In this document: positions 34,846 through 47,260 of the stretch, piece by piece
How the letters are laid out: each line of letters opens with the position of its first letter
How positions within the stretch are numbered: the first letter of the stretch is position 1
Assembly (NCBI GenBank): GCA_026419785.1
Contig: JAODTK010000389.1
Location: 186,001-250,000 of the forward strand
DNA length: 64,000 bases
Direction of reading: 5' to 3'
Origin: Sclerodactyla briareus
Taxonomy: Eukaryota; Echinodermata; Holothuroidea; Dendrochirotida; Sclerodactylidae
Notes under the pieces: model-generated
The model's database searches: none
Seen by the model: the letters and a program-made list of their open reading frames with translations, nothing else
Told to the model about the DNA's origin: nothing
Program-made: the position numbers and the translations under genes

Positions 34846-37800
34846 TGTCTCGCCTGAATTAAATTCAGGAGAGACTTAGTGGTCACTATGCGTTGGTTTG
34901 TGGTAAATGGTGTGTGGTGTGGTGTTTGTTGTGTGTGTGTGGCATGTGTGTGTGTGTGTGTCACACTTCCCCCGTGAGCATGATTATCTTTTGAACGGGC
35001 TAGTGCAATTGTGACAAAATTTACAGGGTAGCATCGGGGTTGGGGGTGAAACACATCTGTTTAGATTTTGGGCACCAAGTCACTAATGAAGTAAGGTAAT
35101 TAGCCTCTTTTATGTAATTTATTGTTGTAGGCTCGTGAGCAGATTACAGATGAACCGATGTGCTATAGTGACTTGGTTTGGCGCATAGATGCAGGATATG
35201 AGGTAGATGAACTGATTAGATTTTCAGTGTAAAATAGGGTAACCAAAGGTCAATTAGGGGTAATAAACTGTTTTTTGGCCATAACTTGGGAACCAAATGG
35301 CTGCCTGCCGATGGTTGGGAGGTGCACCATTTTGGGGATTCCTACCTTTTACCTCCATCTGTGTGACCTTTGACCACAATTTGACCTTTACCATGTTTTG
35401 GCCGAACAAATTTGGGGGGGGGTCATGGCCATTTCGGATCTCAAAGGTCACCTTCCGATCGGAATGAACCATAATTTGACCCCATGCGAACCTTTGTTTG
35501 TGAAGATATCAGAGGTCAAAGTTTTTCATTCAATTAAGTGCAGTCAGGATGTTCGTAGTGATTCGTCATGGTGATTTTAGAATCACATGTCAAACTACTC
35601 CCTGACATGAGTTCAAAGGTCAAAGGTAAAGTTATAAGAAAATGTGCTTATTTTTCCGAGTACAGGGCAAAGGAAATTACAACTGTCATTTTTTGTCAAA
35701 ATAGGATATCTGGCAGACTCTGTGCTGAATGATAGACGAAACAAACGCCCACTTCACTCGGGCACTCAGTTTCTCAGTACGAAGGTGTCAAAGTTGGTTT
35801 TTGATACCTTTTTGGCAATAGCATCGGCAGTAACTGTGGTACATAATGCGTGGAGGACTGCGTGCCATCTCATCGAGAGTAACATTTTTCATAAAACTGA
35901 CATGTGCAAGGTCATTCAAGGTCACTATTGACTAAAAATTAGTATTTTTGGAGACAACTTACCACTGACATTGCTTGGCAATGTTGAAATTTCCAGGACA
36001 GGGTATACGTCATGGTGGAGAACATTTTACATAAAACCATCATGTCATCAACAGGTCTTCAAGGTCACGTATGGCATAAAACTGCCAATAGTATGGTGTT
36101 TCCATGCACAACTCCGTGACCTTTCTTATGTGGTTAATATTGCAGACGGGGTGTACCCCATCAAAAAAAAAAAAAAAATCCAGTAGGTACATTTTTTCAT
36201 AACAAATGGCCAGTCATCCGAGGTCATTAAAGTTCAATTTGGGGGAGGTCAAAAACTGATTTTGGTACTTTTTCGTTTCGGACCATAGCACTGGGCGTGT
36301 TCATCAGAATGCAATGCTCCTAGGAGTGATGTATCACATGGCATTTACAATTTTCTAAAACTGTCATGTCATTGAAGGTCATTTCAAGTCACTAAGGGTT
36401 CAAAAAACTGTTTCTCTGGCGATAACGGAGAATGAAAATATCTGTGAAGGCTGGAAAGTTCAACCATTGTGATATAATGTTGGACCTGCCTTGTGTGTGA
36501 CCTCTGCCCTCAATTTGACCTCTGTCCGGTGGTCATGTGGTTAAAGGTCGAGTCTTGAAAAATGTTGCTTATTTAAGGAGTACGGGCAAAAAAATAGAAA
36601 CTGGTTATTTTGTGATGTGTGATAGACCTTTGTATGCTTGTATGGCGGAACCCCCCGCTTCAATCAATCGGACACTTACATGGTATTACAAGGGGGTCAA
36701 AGTTAATTTAATAGCTTTTCGGCAATAACATTAGGCATGTTATTGGAATGCATATGCTTCGGAGTGATGCATCACATGGGGAATAACAATTTTTATAAGA
36801 GCCGCCATGTCATTGAAGATAATCAAAGGTCACGTAGGACAAAAACCTGATTTATACGTTTGGGAAGTAGCACTGGGCATGTTCAGCATAATGCAAATGC
36901 TCCTAGGAGTTGATGTATCGCATGGAGAATCATTTTTGACACACTTGTTTTCATTAAACTGCCAATGTCATTAAGGTCATTCAAGGTCAACGTTAGTGGT
37001 CAAAAACTGTGTTCTTCTTGTTTTTTGGCCATAATCGTAGAATTGCATATCTGTGAATGCTTGAAGGTTCACCATTATGATATAACTGTTGACCTGCATG
37101 GGTTTTGACCTCTGACCTCAATTTGACCTCTGTCGGGGTGGTCTGTGGTTAGAGGTTGAGTCGTGAATAAATGTGCTTATTAAAGGAGTTACTGGCCAAA
37201 AGAAGAAACTGGTTATTTGATATGTGATGCCTTGTGTGCTTTAAGGAGGAGAACAACTCCCGATTCGATCGAACGCATACTTTGGTATTTGTTACAAGGG
37301 TCAAAGTTAATTAATAGCTTTTTTTCGCAATAACATAGGCGTGTTCATTGGATGCAATTTGCTTCTAGGAGTAGATGGCATCACATGGCGAGTCCAATTT
37401 TAAAAATAACCGCCATGTCGTTAATGTCATTAAGGTCACGTAGGGGTAAAACTGATTTAATAAAATACTTTTTTTTCGTAAAAAAAATAGCACTGGGCCC
37501 CCGTGTTATCAGAATCAAATGCTCTTAGGAGTGATTTACATCACTGGACATGTAACAATTGTCATAAAACTGCATGTCCTTATCAAGGTCATTTCATCAG
37601 GTCACTTATATTGTCAACAAAACTGTTTCTGGGCCGTAATCGGAGATTGAATATCTGTGAAGGCTGGAAGGTTCACCATTGTAGTATAATTGTTGACCTG
37701 CATGTTTGTGACCTTCTGACCTCAATTTACCTCTGTCGGGTGGTCATGTGGTTACAGGTTGCGTCTTGAATAAATTGCTTATTTAAGGAGTTAACGGCAA

Positions 37801-38687
37801 AAGAATAGAAACTGGTTATGGTAAAGTGGGGATATACAAGTTGGCGTCTACCGCCAGGCGGTGTCTAGTTAACGTGAAGTACATTGGCCTATTTTTATTA
37901 GGTAATCTATTGTTTCAGGCTCTTTAGCAAGATTACATATGACCGAGTTGCTAGGGTGACTTGGTTGGCACATGATGCAGGATATAAGTAGATGTACTGA
38001 TTAGATTTGCCGCGTCACATAGGTAATTGAGTCGTCTAATTTGCATAATTGGTGTGCAAAATTCACGTTCTGTCGGATTTTTTTTTTCATTCCCTCCAAC
38101 CACCATTTCTTTGAATAGAGCCTCTGTGATTATTCACTATATAAATTGTATTATTCACATCGGTGTAGGACCCTGAGGTTTCATCAGTGTGTCTTTTTCA
38201 CCTGGGTGTTTCCCACTTTCAAAGTTGGTTGAGTTTCCTGAAGCTTGATTGGTATGGTCTACCTTTAGTTATTCCCCCCAAAATGTTAACATAACATGAC
38301 TCGATTCACTGGGGGTTATGCATTGTTATAATTGTTTCATTCATGCAAATGTTCAAGTTTGTTGAATTCCCATGTATTAGTGTGGTCCTGAGATTGTGAA
38401 ATGAGCAAAGGCAATCATAGGACGTTGAATATTGTGTCTAATTTGCATAATTTAGGGGATCTTAGTCACCTTTCCACAAAAATTATACTACTCTATCCAT
38501 CTTCAGTAGACATTGTCCATATTCAGTCCTTACGAATTTGAAATTTATCAACTGATTAGTAGGGTGTTCCATGCTATACCAAAATCTTAAAGCAACACAT
38601 AATTCCTTGTACTGTTTTGGCATGGTACTATTAGATTGAAACACTGATCGTCGCAACCAGATGAGACACTGGGGCGATCGCCCTTGT
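34846..38687. mobile_element. Long non-coding element with hairpin ends (family B)
   Basis: The 5' end carries the palindrome CCTGAATTAAATTCAGG (34853-34869) just after TTTTTGTCTCG and before GAGACTTAGTGGTCAC and a GT microsatellite. The 3' end carries the perfect palindrome GGGCGATCGCCC (38672-38683) followed by TTGT. The same head recurs at 24917, 25085 and 30521, and the same tail at 58859, so these are the ends of a repeat family and not chance hairpins. The body has no protein-like frame. It contains tandem 600-bp modules (35260-37800) rich in 'AGGTCA' words, followed by body text shared with other copies. The transposon class is unknown. Confidence 0.6.
36480..37800. repeat. About 600-bp tandem modules inside the family B element
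   Basis: The phrase 'CTCAATTTGACCTCTGTC' or its variants recurs near 36508, 37118 and 37719, each followed by GGTGGTC, GTGGTT, 'TTGAATAAATTGCTTATT' variants, and then 'AGAAACTGGTTAT'. A more diverged module precedes it at about 35260-36480. Spacing is about 600-610 bp. Confidence 0.8.
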
Positions 38688-39468
38688 ATCAATAATCTGT
38701 TTAGAATGGCTTACATCGGAAGAGTGTGGATCCCACTTCTTGTAAGAGGTTCCAAAGATATAACCATACAAACCGATACACTAACCAAATGAAACACAAC
38801 CACTGGTTCATTAAGTTCTTTAAACGCTCATGCCGTCCATCCTCGTCATATTGACATCGGCCGATGTTGGAAAGGAAAACCTCGGCCATCGGATGGCATG
38901 AAAAAGTCCATTTCGTCGAGCCTATAAAGTTCTGCTGTAGATATTGTGTAGCTCCATGTTTGCATAGTGCCGCACCTCGAATTTTGTACACCGTTTTGTA
39001 CCGTTGGTTTTTTTTTCGGTTTCGTGGCGGTATATTTGAAACTGCAACACCTATTCTCACATCCATTTCTTAAAGGCCATGGTCATGTAATTCTCCTGCC
39101 TTTTGGTGCTTTATATTTGTTACATTATGGCAACCAAACCCCGACCGGAATTTCAGCCGTTCAAGTACGCCGGATATAGCCCCTCAGCTATTGCACAATT
39201 TGTGTTGTGACATCACGGGGAACAATAAAATTGTTTTTTGTGACATTCAAACCGATGAGATCAATGGGTCCCCACTAACACTTGGCCAGCAGAGTGTTCA
39301 ATGAGCCCTGTTCTACTATTTCAGCAACAGTCCGATCTACATCTTGCCCCCAAAGAAAAAGGGAAAGGCTTCCTAGACCCTGGTCCAACCAATCAGTCAG
39401 ACCCAACTCTTTCAGCAATTGTCTACCATTTTATTCAACATCCCTCTTTTTGTCTCTTGTTTTTGTAG
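38688..39468. other. End of the last TMC intron, no recognised element
   Basis: About 780 bp. A minus-strand open frame (38701-39066, 121 residues) has no domain I recognise and no support beyond being open. It ends in a good pyrimidine tract and TTTTTGTAG. Confidence 0.5.
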
Positions 39469-39699
39469 GAGGGTCAGGACACAAGTTTTCTCCTGAAGCG
39501 GCTTGGTGACGTGGTGGGGCAGGTAACGACTGCCAGCAGAAGCCGATCCAGAGCCAGCAACCGGGCAGCCAAATCATGGAGCCAATCATTAACCCTCAAG
39601 CTTCGGAACCCCAGGGGAGACCAGATACCAGTAACACCCACCAGAAGGCAGCCGTGGTTGCAGCAGTGGTATGGAGTATCACACAACTTACACTGTTAA
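39469..39699 (+). CDS. tmc: TMC last exon: EGQDTSFLLKRL tail and stop
   Basis: After acceptor CTTGTTTTTGTAG, 76 codons in one frame end at TAA (39697-39699). It starts EGQDTSFLLKRLGDVVGQ, the family's cytosolic 'EGKDK-FLI-KL' motif that follows the last helix in TMC5/TMC7-type proteins. A low-complexity basic stretch (TTASRSRSRASNRAAKSW) and a polar tail finishing WYGVSHNLHC follow. TMC C-termini vary, so the tail cannot be checked by similarity; a late frameshift that changes the true stop is possible. Its phase 0 start matches the candidate exon at 27762. Confidence 0.75.
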   Translation, partial: EGQDTSFLLKRLGDVVGQVTTASRSRSRASNRAAKSWSQSLTLKLRNPRGDQIPVTPTRRQPWLQQWYGVSHNLHC

Positions 39700-40964
39700 T
39701 TCAGCTTCTCCAGTTGCTGCACACTTGTCTTTCCCATCAATAGATGAAAGTGGTGGTTGGAGTGGGATCCAGATCAATGCGCCAGCCAGTGGAATGGAAG
39801 GCTGCAGACTTCATTCTTTCCATAGAGTTATCAATAGCGGTGGCAGCAGTTTTTTTTTTGGGGGGGGATGCAGTCTATGAAATTACCATCCTAAGAATGA
39901 TGTAGCTCTTTCCGAATCTCAAATATTATTCCATCAGTAGGTGGGGGGGGGAGGGTGGTCACAATGATGAAAATGCCCATTGAAAGTACCAAGAATATGT
40001 ATCCGACAAAGAATCAACCAGCCTTTTTGCTGTGCTCTTTGTGTTTGTTCCCCACTCCTTCCTTAGCTATTTGGGACATGTACCGCCCCTCGGTACTGAT
40101 ACTTCTCTCCTCTTCTACTTTTCTCTTGTAGTTTAAATAATCATCTCCTGTACTCAGATCTTTTCCATAGAGCATATTATTTGCCTGGTCATAGTGTTGT
40201 GGATTTTTTGGAATCAAAAGTGGAATTCCCGCATTCCACCATTTTTATCATGATCAATTTAGCGGACCATTATGCCACAGCTCAACATTTTTGTATCAAA
40301 GTGATATGAATTCATGTCGTTCACAACTTCACTAGTAATTTATGACCTTTATACCTCCTGTCCCCAGGGTGTAAACAGAAGCTTTTTTATCCGCTTTCAA
40401 CCTCCTTATACCTGTCTTTTTATGTGAACAAGTTCAGCAACAGCTGGCAAAAATAGGAAAGAAGAACAATATCAAAATTATCATTATAAACGACGAATCA
40501 TAGTGGGGATATATCATAAATGGAATTGTTCTGAGATTATGTTCACCCTGACGTCATGCAAACAATGCCTAACACTTTTGACAAGAAAGTTTACATGTTT
40601 ACACTATCTTACCGAAGATTGCACTCATTTCACTCACTACACTGCTTTGTGGATTGGCGAGTTTCAGGTTGTTACCAATTATTGTATAACCGAGAGTAAT
40701 TATACCTTTTTTCATGATAGATTTAGCCAGCCATATGCAACAACTTATACAGAGAGAACTCGCCATTTTGCATCAAAGTGATCGAATTCATCTCCGCTTC
40801 ACCCAACTTCACTGTGATATTAAGGGCACGCTATATTAGCACCAGATATTTTTATTATATCGTGTCAGGTCACTTTCAGGTCATTGTTATTGCTTTTAGG
40901 CCTGCACAGAACTTCACAAATATCCCCCCATCATAGTTAACAACAATGCCATAGTAGAACTTGC

Positions 40965-40970
40965 AATAAA
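40965..40970 (+). promoter_or_regulatory. Candidate polyadenylation signal for the TMC gene
   Basis: AATAAA, the first I noticed downstream of the stop codon at 39699. It would give a 3' UTR of nearly 1.3 kb. The hexamer is common in AT-rich DNA, so confidence is low. Confidence 0.25.
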
Positions 40971-41268
40971 GTTATTATGATCTCAAAGAGAGGCGACAGT
41001 TTGAAAATGAGCCATAACAATTTGAATTACCTCTCAACTGCTTTGTGCTAAGCATGCAAACTTACAACTACAAACAGGCCTATTGATAGAGCAGGTGCGA
41101 TGCGACATAGTCTCTCTGGTGATAATAGTTTGACCATTTTCTTTGCAGGCTTTTATGAACAAGTTCTTCAGCCACTGTAGCTAAAGTGAGGCACAAATGC
41201 TACGAACAAGATCTCCCTGATCATGACTGAGCTAACCTTGGTAATCAAATTGACAATTAACAGGAGAC

Positions 41269-41276
41269 ATATATAT

Positions 41277-41310
<34 letters not shown>

Positions 41311-41332
41311 GATATATATATATATATATATA

Positions 41333-41365
<33 letters not shown>
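41269..41365. repeat. AT dinucleotide microsatellite
   Basis: Almost uninterrupted ATATAT for nearly 100 bp, with single-base phase slips near 41287, 41310 and 41332. Confidence 0.97.
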
Positions 41366-41370
<5 letters not shown>

Positions 41371-44017
41371 TTGGTTTTCATCGAGACTTTTCAATATTTT
41401 GGGTCAATAATCTCCATCATCCTTCCTGACATTTTTCTTATCTGCCAATATTCCTGATATGTTATGATGTGTTGACCCCCTTCGATGCACTTATGATATT
41501 CATCCAGATGGGTTTATTTATATTTCTGCCATGATCGAATTATCAAGCTGTATGCAGTTACTCTCGAAGACTCCTCAATATATTTCATAATAATTTTCAT
41601 AGAATCAATTTAATCATCATTCATCATGTGACAATAATTCCACTTGCAATGAAAATGGTTGTGGGCTTTCATCCCAATTTTGTGTAATTTTTTAATTAAT
41701 GTAAATGGACATTAGATAACTCTATTAATAATTCTATCTATTCTTCCTGTCATCCAAGAATATATAGTCTCGGACTATGTGAAATTTTGTGAACGCTGCT
41801 GTATCTTATAAACTTATCATGGAGAGACTTTGCAGTCACCCTGACAATTAGTAGAGGAGTGTATTGTTATTGGGTGGTTGTGGGTCTACCGTTATTTCAG
41901 AGAAAATCAAATCCAAATTTGTGGTCGTTCAAGGTCATTCAATGCGGTAAGTAACCTGCTCATTTAGGCAAATCTGCTACTATCGAACAAGAGTGCAACC
42001 TGACGGCCCCCTTCATGAGTTCTTCCTTACATCAGCCCGGGTCGTAAAAGCTAAAATTGGGGCTCACATAGCATAGCAACATCTGGGAGCTGAATAGGCT
42101 GTGACTTTATATTACATATCCTGATGTTCAACAACTTTTATCGTTCGAGCTTCATTGGATAGATTATCCCTCATGGATCCGTCCACAGTTTGAGAACAAA
42201 TTACCCTATTGCTCTCCATTAATTTAGCTTTATTGCCCTAGGTGCCTCATACATACAATGAGAATCAACGCATTTGATTGCACTCCTCAATTGATTCTGA
42301 TGTCACAAAAAGCTTTCCAGAAATCGGACCAACCGTTGTCGAGATATTGGTATTGAATATTTTGCTCCTGAACCCCAACCGATAGGACACGTTGGACAGG
42401 ATCCTCCACGAGAGGCGTGCCCGTATGCCACAACGACCGACACAATTGCAATCCTAGCAGCTAATCCTCGTCCCTCCATCAAGTACCTTCGTATTAGAAC
42501 CACAAGTCCTGCCACGGTAACCGAGGAGCAAACCAATGAGGTAGTCAAAAAGAATACATGTCCACTTCAGCCCAACAGTCAACTTCTAAGTCTTACTAGA
42601 ATATAGCAAGAGGAAATAACAGCATATCCAACAAAAAGTAATAATTTGAACAATTTCAAATGAGCGGCTGGGTGGGGGATCGACTCAAGATGTGAACGCC
42701 AGTTGGTCACTCAGAACAATGTCATGTTCCGAAATGGCACAAAATCTGTGGAAAACTCAGTTTGTCAAAAAACAAAGATGGCCACTCAATTGGAGTGGTG
42801 CACTAGGCCCACTTTCGAACCTTTACGGGTTCACATTTAGATGGACCGTATGTGCAAATTTTCAGATCCTCCAAAACAAAAAAAACCACGCGGGCACACG
42901 CGATTGAAAAATTATTGCAACATGGCAATAAAGGAGTTGTTAAAAAATACTGAACTATAATGGGTTTAAATACCTCTGACTGAGGGTGCATTGATCGCTG
43001 CGTGTTGGGAACTATTTATGGCTCCTAATTGGATCCAATCGCAATCCGGTCACGCAATGAAGACAAATCCTGCGGCCGTGCTTTCCCCCTCCCCACTCCT
43101 CCCGAGCCCCACACAATGGCGCAGTAAAGACAGAATCAAAAGCGTAGTGACATCGCTTTAACCCCTTCCAGTCCAGCAGCCAGCCACGCCGCCTCCGAGA
43201 ATAGTTCTGGACAGACAGACAGACTCGTGAGATTGCCGACCTCGACAGACGAACTCCTGAGACCGACATGCGTATTATTGTAAGATTATAATAGTTACAT
43301 CACCTCCGTCTGGGAATACGCGTTATCAGATGCATAAAGAAAAGTCTGGTTGCGCCTCGCACAGGGGTTGATCAAGGCGTCAACAAGTGCCCTCCCTTTT
43401 CGAGGGTCTCAACAAAGTACAACACCAAAATTAGCGTTTGTTTATTGCATCTCAGCCTTCTGCGAAAGTAAAATATCTCCGAAAAGGGGAGGGGGAACCC
43501 CTTTTCTAAGTCCTCCCCCAGAACGGTGATTGGTCATGCTTTGCGGCTTTCCGAATGGAGGCTGGACATGCCACCGGACCCCGTAGCACCACTGACCCAG
43601 GGGCTCAGTTCAATCCTCATCAGAGTCTAACATTTTAGCGGAATATCGATGAACACTTCATACCATTGTAATTCCCCAACTGTCGTCATATACGATGAAC
43701 AATTCGTTGGAATTCAATGGATGGAAAGATCCGACTCTTGCAATTTCTCAGGAAGTCGAGAATTTACCCACTTAATGTAACCGTATGCGTACGTTGTGTT
43801 CTGCGTCCCGTCCATAGGTACGCTTGTGCTTCTCTTGCACACTTAACAGTCTGAAGATAATTGTCCTGGGAATGACAGGGGTGTGGATCACCTTTTTCCA
43901 GGAGATGTGACTTTTGGGACAAATAGACGTTCTTGTCTGAGACCGACTTTTTGATTGCTATTCTGTCATTTACCGGTTTTTTCGGGGCGACCGGGTGGAC
44001 GACGTTCGTAGACGAGG

Positions 44018-44036
44018 GGGGGGGGGGGGGGGGGTG
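44018..44036. repeat. Long G homopolymer
   Basis: An uninterrupted run of about 18 G. A similar run follows a T/A tract at about 44786-44799. These are among the least reliable positions of any assembly. Confidence 0.9.
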
Positions 44037-44341
44037 GGGTATGATGGCCAATCTTTTCGTAGGTGGCTACCAGTCCGTACAATGGCCATTTGTTTACAGT
44101 TTTTATGGCATTCCTCGTTCACGAACATCAATTTTCGGGGGTCTCCGTAATTCATGTTCCGCCTCAAACTCGGCTTTGGCCGCTCAGGAACGGACTCTTG
44201 GCTGCTACGGGACGGCTTTTCAATACCTCACACACCCCATATTTATGCCCCTGGGAATGAGTGCAATATAGTTTCCAAGTCCTTGGAAGTTTTCTAGTGC
44301 AAGGAACTTCAAATTATATAAGCTCCTAACCTTCCTTCTCG

Positions 44342-44575
44342 AGGTGGTACTCGAGTGGTTGGCACAGTTAGTGGAGCCTCGCCTTCCACCCGGGAGGGTC
44401 AGGGTTTCGAGGAAGTCCCAGTCTGGCCAATGCCAAACATGGCCCGGGTACTTGTTGCTCACTCGCTGGGCGTGAGACCTGTGTGTGTGTATGTTAACAT
44501 TGTTCGACAGCACCGATAATTTCATCTAGGTAGAATCGAGCTCATAGCCTCATATAAGATGAGTATAACCCACAC
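44342..44575 (+). mobile_element. tRNA-derived SINE
   Basis: The head resembles a tRNA: 'GGTACTCGAGTGGTTGGCAC' (A-box-like), then GGAGCCTCGCCTTCCACCC, GGGAGGGTCAGGGTTTCGAG and GAAGTCCC (B-box-like, one extra T). The non-tRNA body runs on through a short GT repeat and 'GCCTCATATAAGATGAG'. The tRNA-like part no longer folds cleanly, so it is not called as a functional tRNA. Its 3' end is uncertain. Confidence 0.55.
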
Positions 44576-46920
44576 CCGAGTCTACTTAGTTCAGAGGGCT
44601 CAAACAAGGGGAGAATCACATTTTTATATTTTTTGGGAATCGGTGGATTATTTGGGGATATTTTCGGACCTTGGTCCTCTCGGCTGCCCCTGACTTCACC
44701 TTTTGGCCAGCATTAAAGAATGGCGCTCCATGCTTCTTCTCACCCAAGGGCGTACGCACCGTGAAGTTTTTTTATTTTTTTTTTGGGGGGGGGGGGGGCG
44801 GAACCCTCCATGACCCAAGTTTGAGAAAATCAAAGCAGCTATTTACCAAATATAAAGCCATTTGTATTGCGAATTTAGGCACAGGAATTGCACCATTTTG
44901 CATTTTAGGTTTAAATAATGTTTTTCTTCAGCCTCGAGGGAAGGTGTCTGACTATAACTTCCAACAATCCAGATTTCAGAGCCCAAAAGCCATCCCGTGG
45001 CGAATCTCTGTCTTCACAGTTGCGCGCGGGCGCGAAGTTTTTCCGGTTCTTTCCGGGCACGTCTGAAAGAATAAGAATTCAGAATCAAAATCTCAGCAAA
45101 CTTTAGGAACAGTTCGCCACTTCATCTCTAACTGTCTCCTTCATTGATGAAACGTCATTCCCAGAGAGCAGGGAACTTCCGAGTAGCTCGCGCATTCCCT
45201 GAGAAAACACTATGTTGAAAATCCAGGCAGTCTATCAGCCTAGGCTGGCCCAGTTTCAATTCGCGCATGAGTGGGAGGAATAAACGACCGAAGCTGAAGA
45301 TGTTTTAGTAATCAAAAAGATTTGATTGTGGGTTTCAACAAAGGTCAAGAGAAAGTTTGTATAATTCCACGTTTCCATTCTGTTATAAGCTATAGGGATA
45401 GGGGGCCAATGAGGCAGCCGGAAATTTTCCCATAGAGCTTTCGGAGAGAACGGGATAGAACCGTGACCAATTCCACAACAAAAAACCATGCGAGAAACAC
45501 GAAATTTGTAAACCTTTCTAGTGCATTCCGAGGTGAATCACAACAACTACTCTAACCTAACTACTACACCCTCTCCTCTTTTTCTTCCACACTCACAAAT
45601 TAGCCATCTATATCAAACAGTTAGTCGAATACTGACTACGGATTTTTTTTTCGACTATCCCAAATCTCATTTGGGGATACGGGCCGGGCACAGGATTTTC
45701 ACGCCCCCTGTCCCTCTTCTATCTGGAGACGGCCACTGGCGCCCTTGCAATGGTGATCTGGGGAACAGTATGTAAAGTGTGAAGCATATGTTCATAAATA
45801 ATGTTGCAGACAGACTGCGTCGAAGCAAGAACCCTCCCTCTCCCATGGGAAAATCTTGTGTGTTATACAAATAGTTCTGTTACATCGACATAAAGGTCAC
45901 AAGTCCCTTTCTAATTTGCTTGTCTTCATTTGAAAAGTTCCTGAATATAAAACCAAACAAATCCCGACTTGATCAATTGTTAGCATCTAACCATCCAGAA
46001 AAATGTGCAACTGTTAGGGCTACTTGTATTTACATAGGAATAGGCTTGCCAACAAGATTCCCAATTCTGAATGGCCATTTTTTTTTTTTTTGTTTTTGAA
46101 GAATTCCAATGCCAAATTGACGGGCAAATTTACACTGAATAATAACTAGCCTACTATTTGGAGTTGGAGTTGTGGTTTTGCTGGAATTTCTCACAAAATG
46201 AACATATTTGTAATAGTTTGAAAATGTTATGCCTCAGTGGGAATATTACCCCGTAAGCCATACCTTTAATTTCCGACTGGTTACAAAATGTCCCAGCTAT
46301 TTCATATTTTTTGACAAATTCTGGGAGTGAGACCCCCCTCCCCCACACCCCCCCCCCCCTTCCCACAGGGACATCCCTGACCAGACAGCTGCATGAATGA
46401 CGCTTAGGCCTACATTTGACATACATGCCTGTTTCTTACTTGGGGCCCGCAATGTTTCAAATGGGTCAGTTAAAAGGAATTTGAAGCCAATGGAGGTCAA
46501 AGGCCGTCTGGAAGCATTATTAACACGATATCTGCTTCGTCGGACCTGGTAACCTAGATGGCGAAGTCAGTCACTATGTACTGCATGCTGGCTCGGAATC
46601 GGGTCAAAGGTTATCTAAAGCAAGCATGCAGTTGTCAAATTTACAACCCTTGAAAAGTCCAGGAGCTAGGTCCGATCAGGATGAAAGTTTATGCATCAGG
46701 CCTACCGCTCAATTTCTTTGCTTCGTTGCCCGATTTCAGTTTTGTGTTTGATTAAGTTGGTACAGTGAATGAAATATTTATCTAGCCTAGGCCTATCAAA
46801 CTAACATCCCACAACGCAATACTCCTTGGTCGGGAAATGTGCATATTTTTCATATTTCATTGATGGATTTCGAATTGAAAATGGATGATTAAGCAACTTC
46901 GTGAGTTTTCATCCGGATCC

Positions 46921-47260
46921 CATCTATAGTCTGTTTTACTTTCCCTTTTCTCCTCTCTTCGCCCTCCTCCTCCACCTTCCTTCCTTCCCCCCCCTTCCTT
47001 CCTCCTCCTCCCTCTTCTCCGCCATCTCCTCACCTTTCTTCTCTTCTTCCGTCCCCCTTCCTCCTCCTTCTCCCCCCCCCCCCCCCCCTTCCCTCCCTCC
47101 TTCCCCCCTCCTTCCCACTTCCTCTTCTTCTCTCCACCCATCTCCCCCCCTTCCCCCCCCGTCTCCTCCCACTCACCTCCCCCCCCCCCTTCCACCCACC
47201 CACATAAATATATTTCACATTGCTCGGTGTTACAGGGGTCCCCGCCCCCCCCCCCCCCCC
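46921..47260. repeat. CT-rich polypyrimidine tract
   Basis: About 340 bp, overwhelmingly C and T on the + strand, with runs of up to about 18 C near 47073 and 47246 and words like TCCTCCTTC. The 112- to 165-residue frames across it (both strands) are compositional artefacts. Confidence 0.92.

Larger units (their letters stand above)
2080..39699 (+). other. tmc: TMC5/7-like gene, span of the exons in this window
   Basis: Eight supported exons and two alternative candidates, all on the + strand, spell the C-terminal two thirds of a transmembrane channel-like protein in the correct order. The order is a helix preceded by RLEKYKNPKT, the CWET/GQEIYKL motif, FNIARNTM-QAYTW, GMYFSPLL, a CKPSSQVWRA loop, SDTCGP, DILTSPGF, and a GQDTSFLLKRL tail. 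TMC proteins are ten-helix membrane proteins. TMC1 and TMC2 form the hair-cell mechanotransduction channel, while TMC5 and TMC7 are less well understood. Introns reach many kilobases and are full of transposable elements. The 5' exons lie upstream of the window. Frameshifts in exons at 2080, 7096, 7939 and 16480 mean this is either a real gene in an error-containing assembly or a decaying copy. Intact splice sites and matching phases favour the first. Confidence 0.8.

Noticed and set aside
38701..39066. 121-residue minus-strand open frame
   Set aside because: It is open by chance length only, without a start context, domain or splice context I could support.
42303..42548. Minus-strand frame with a hydrophobic start
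   Set aside because: No domain was recognised. The surrounding words (for example ATCGGACCAACCGTTGTCGA) look like dispersed repeat text rather than an exon.
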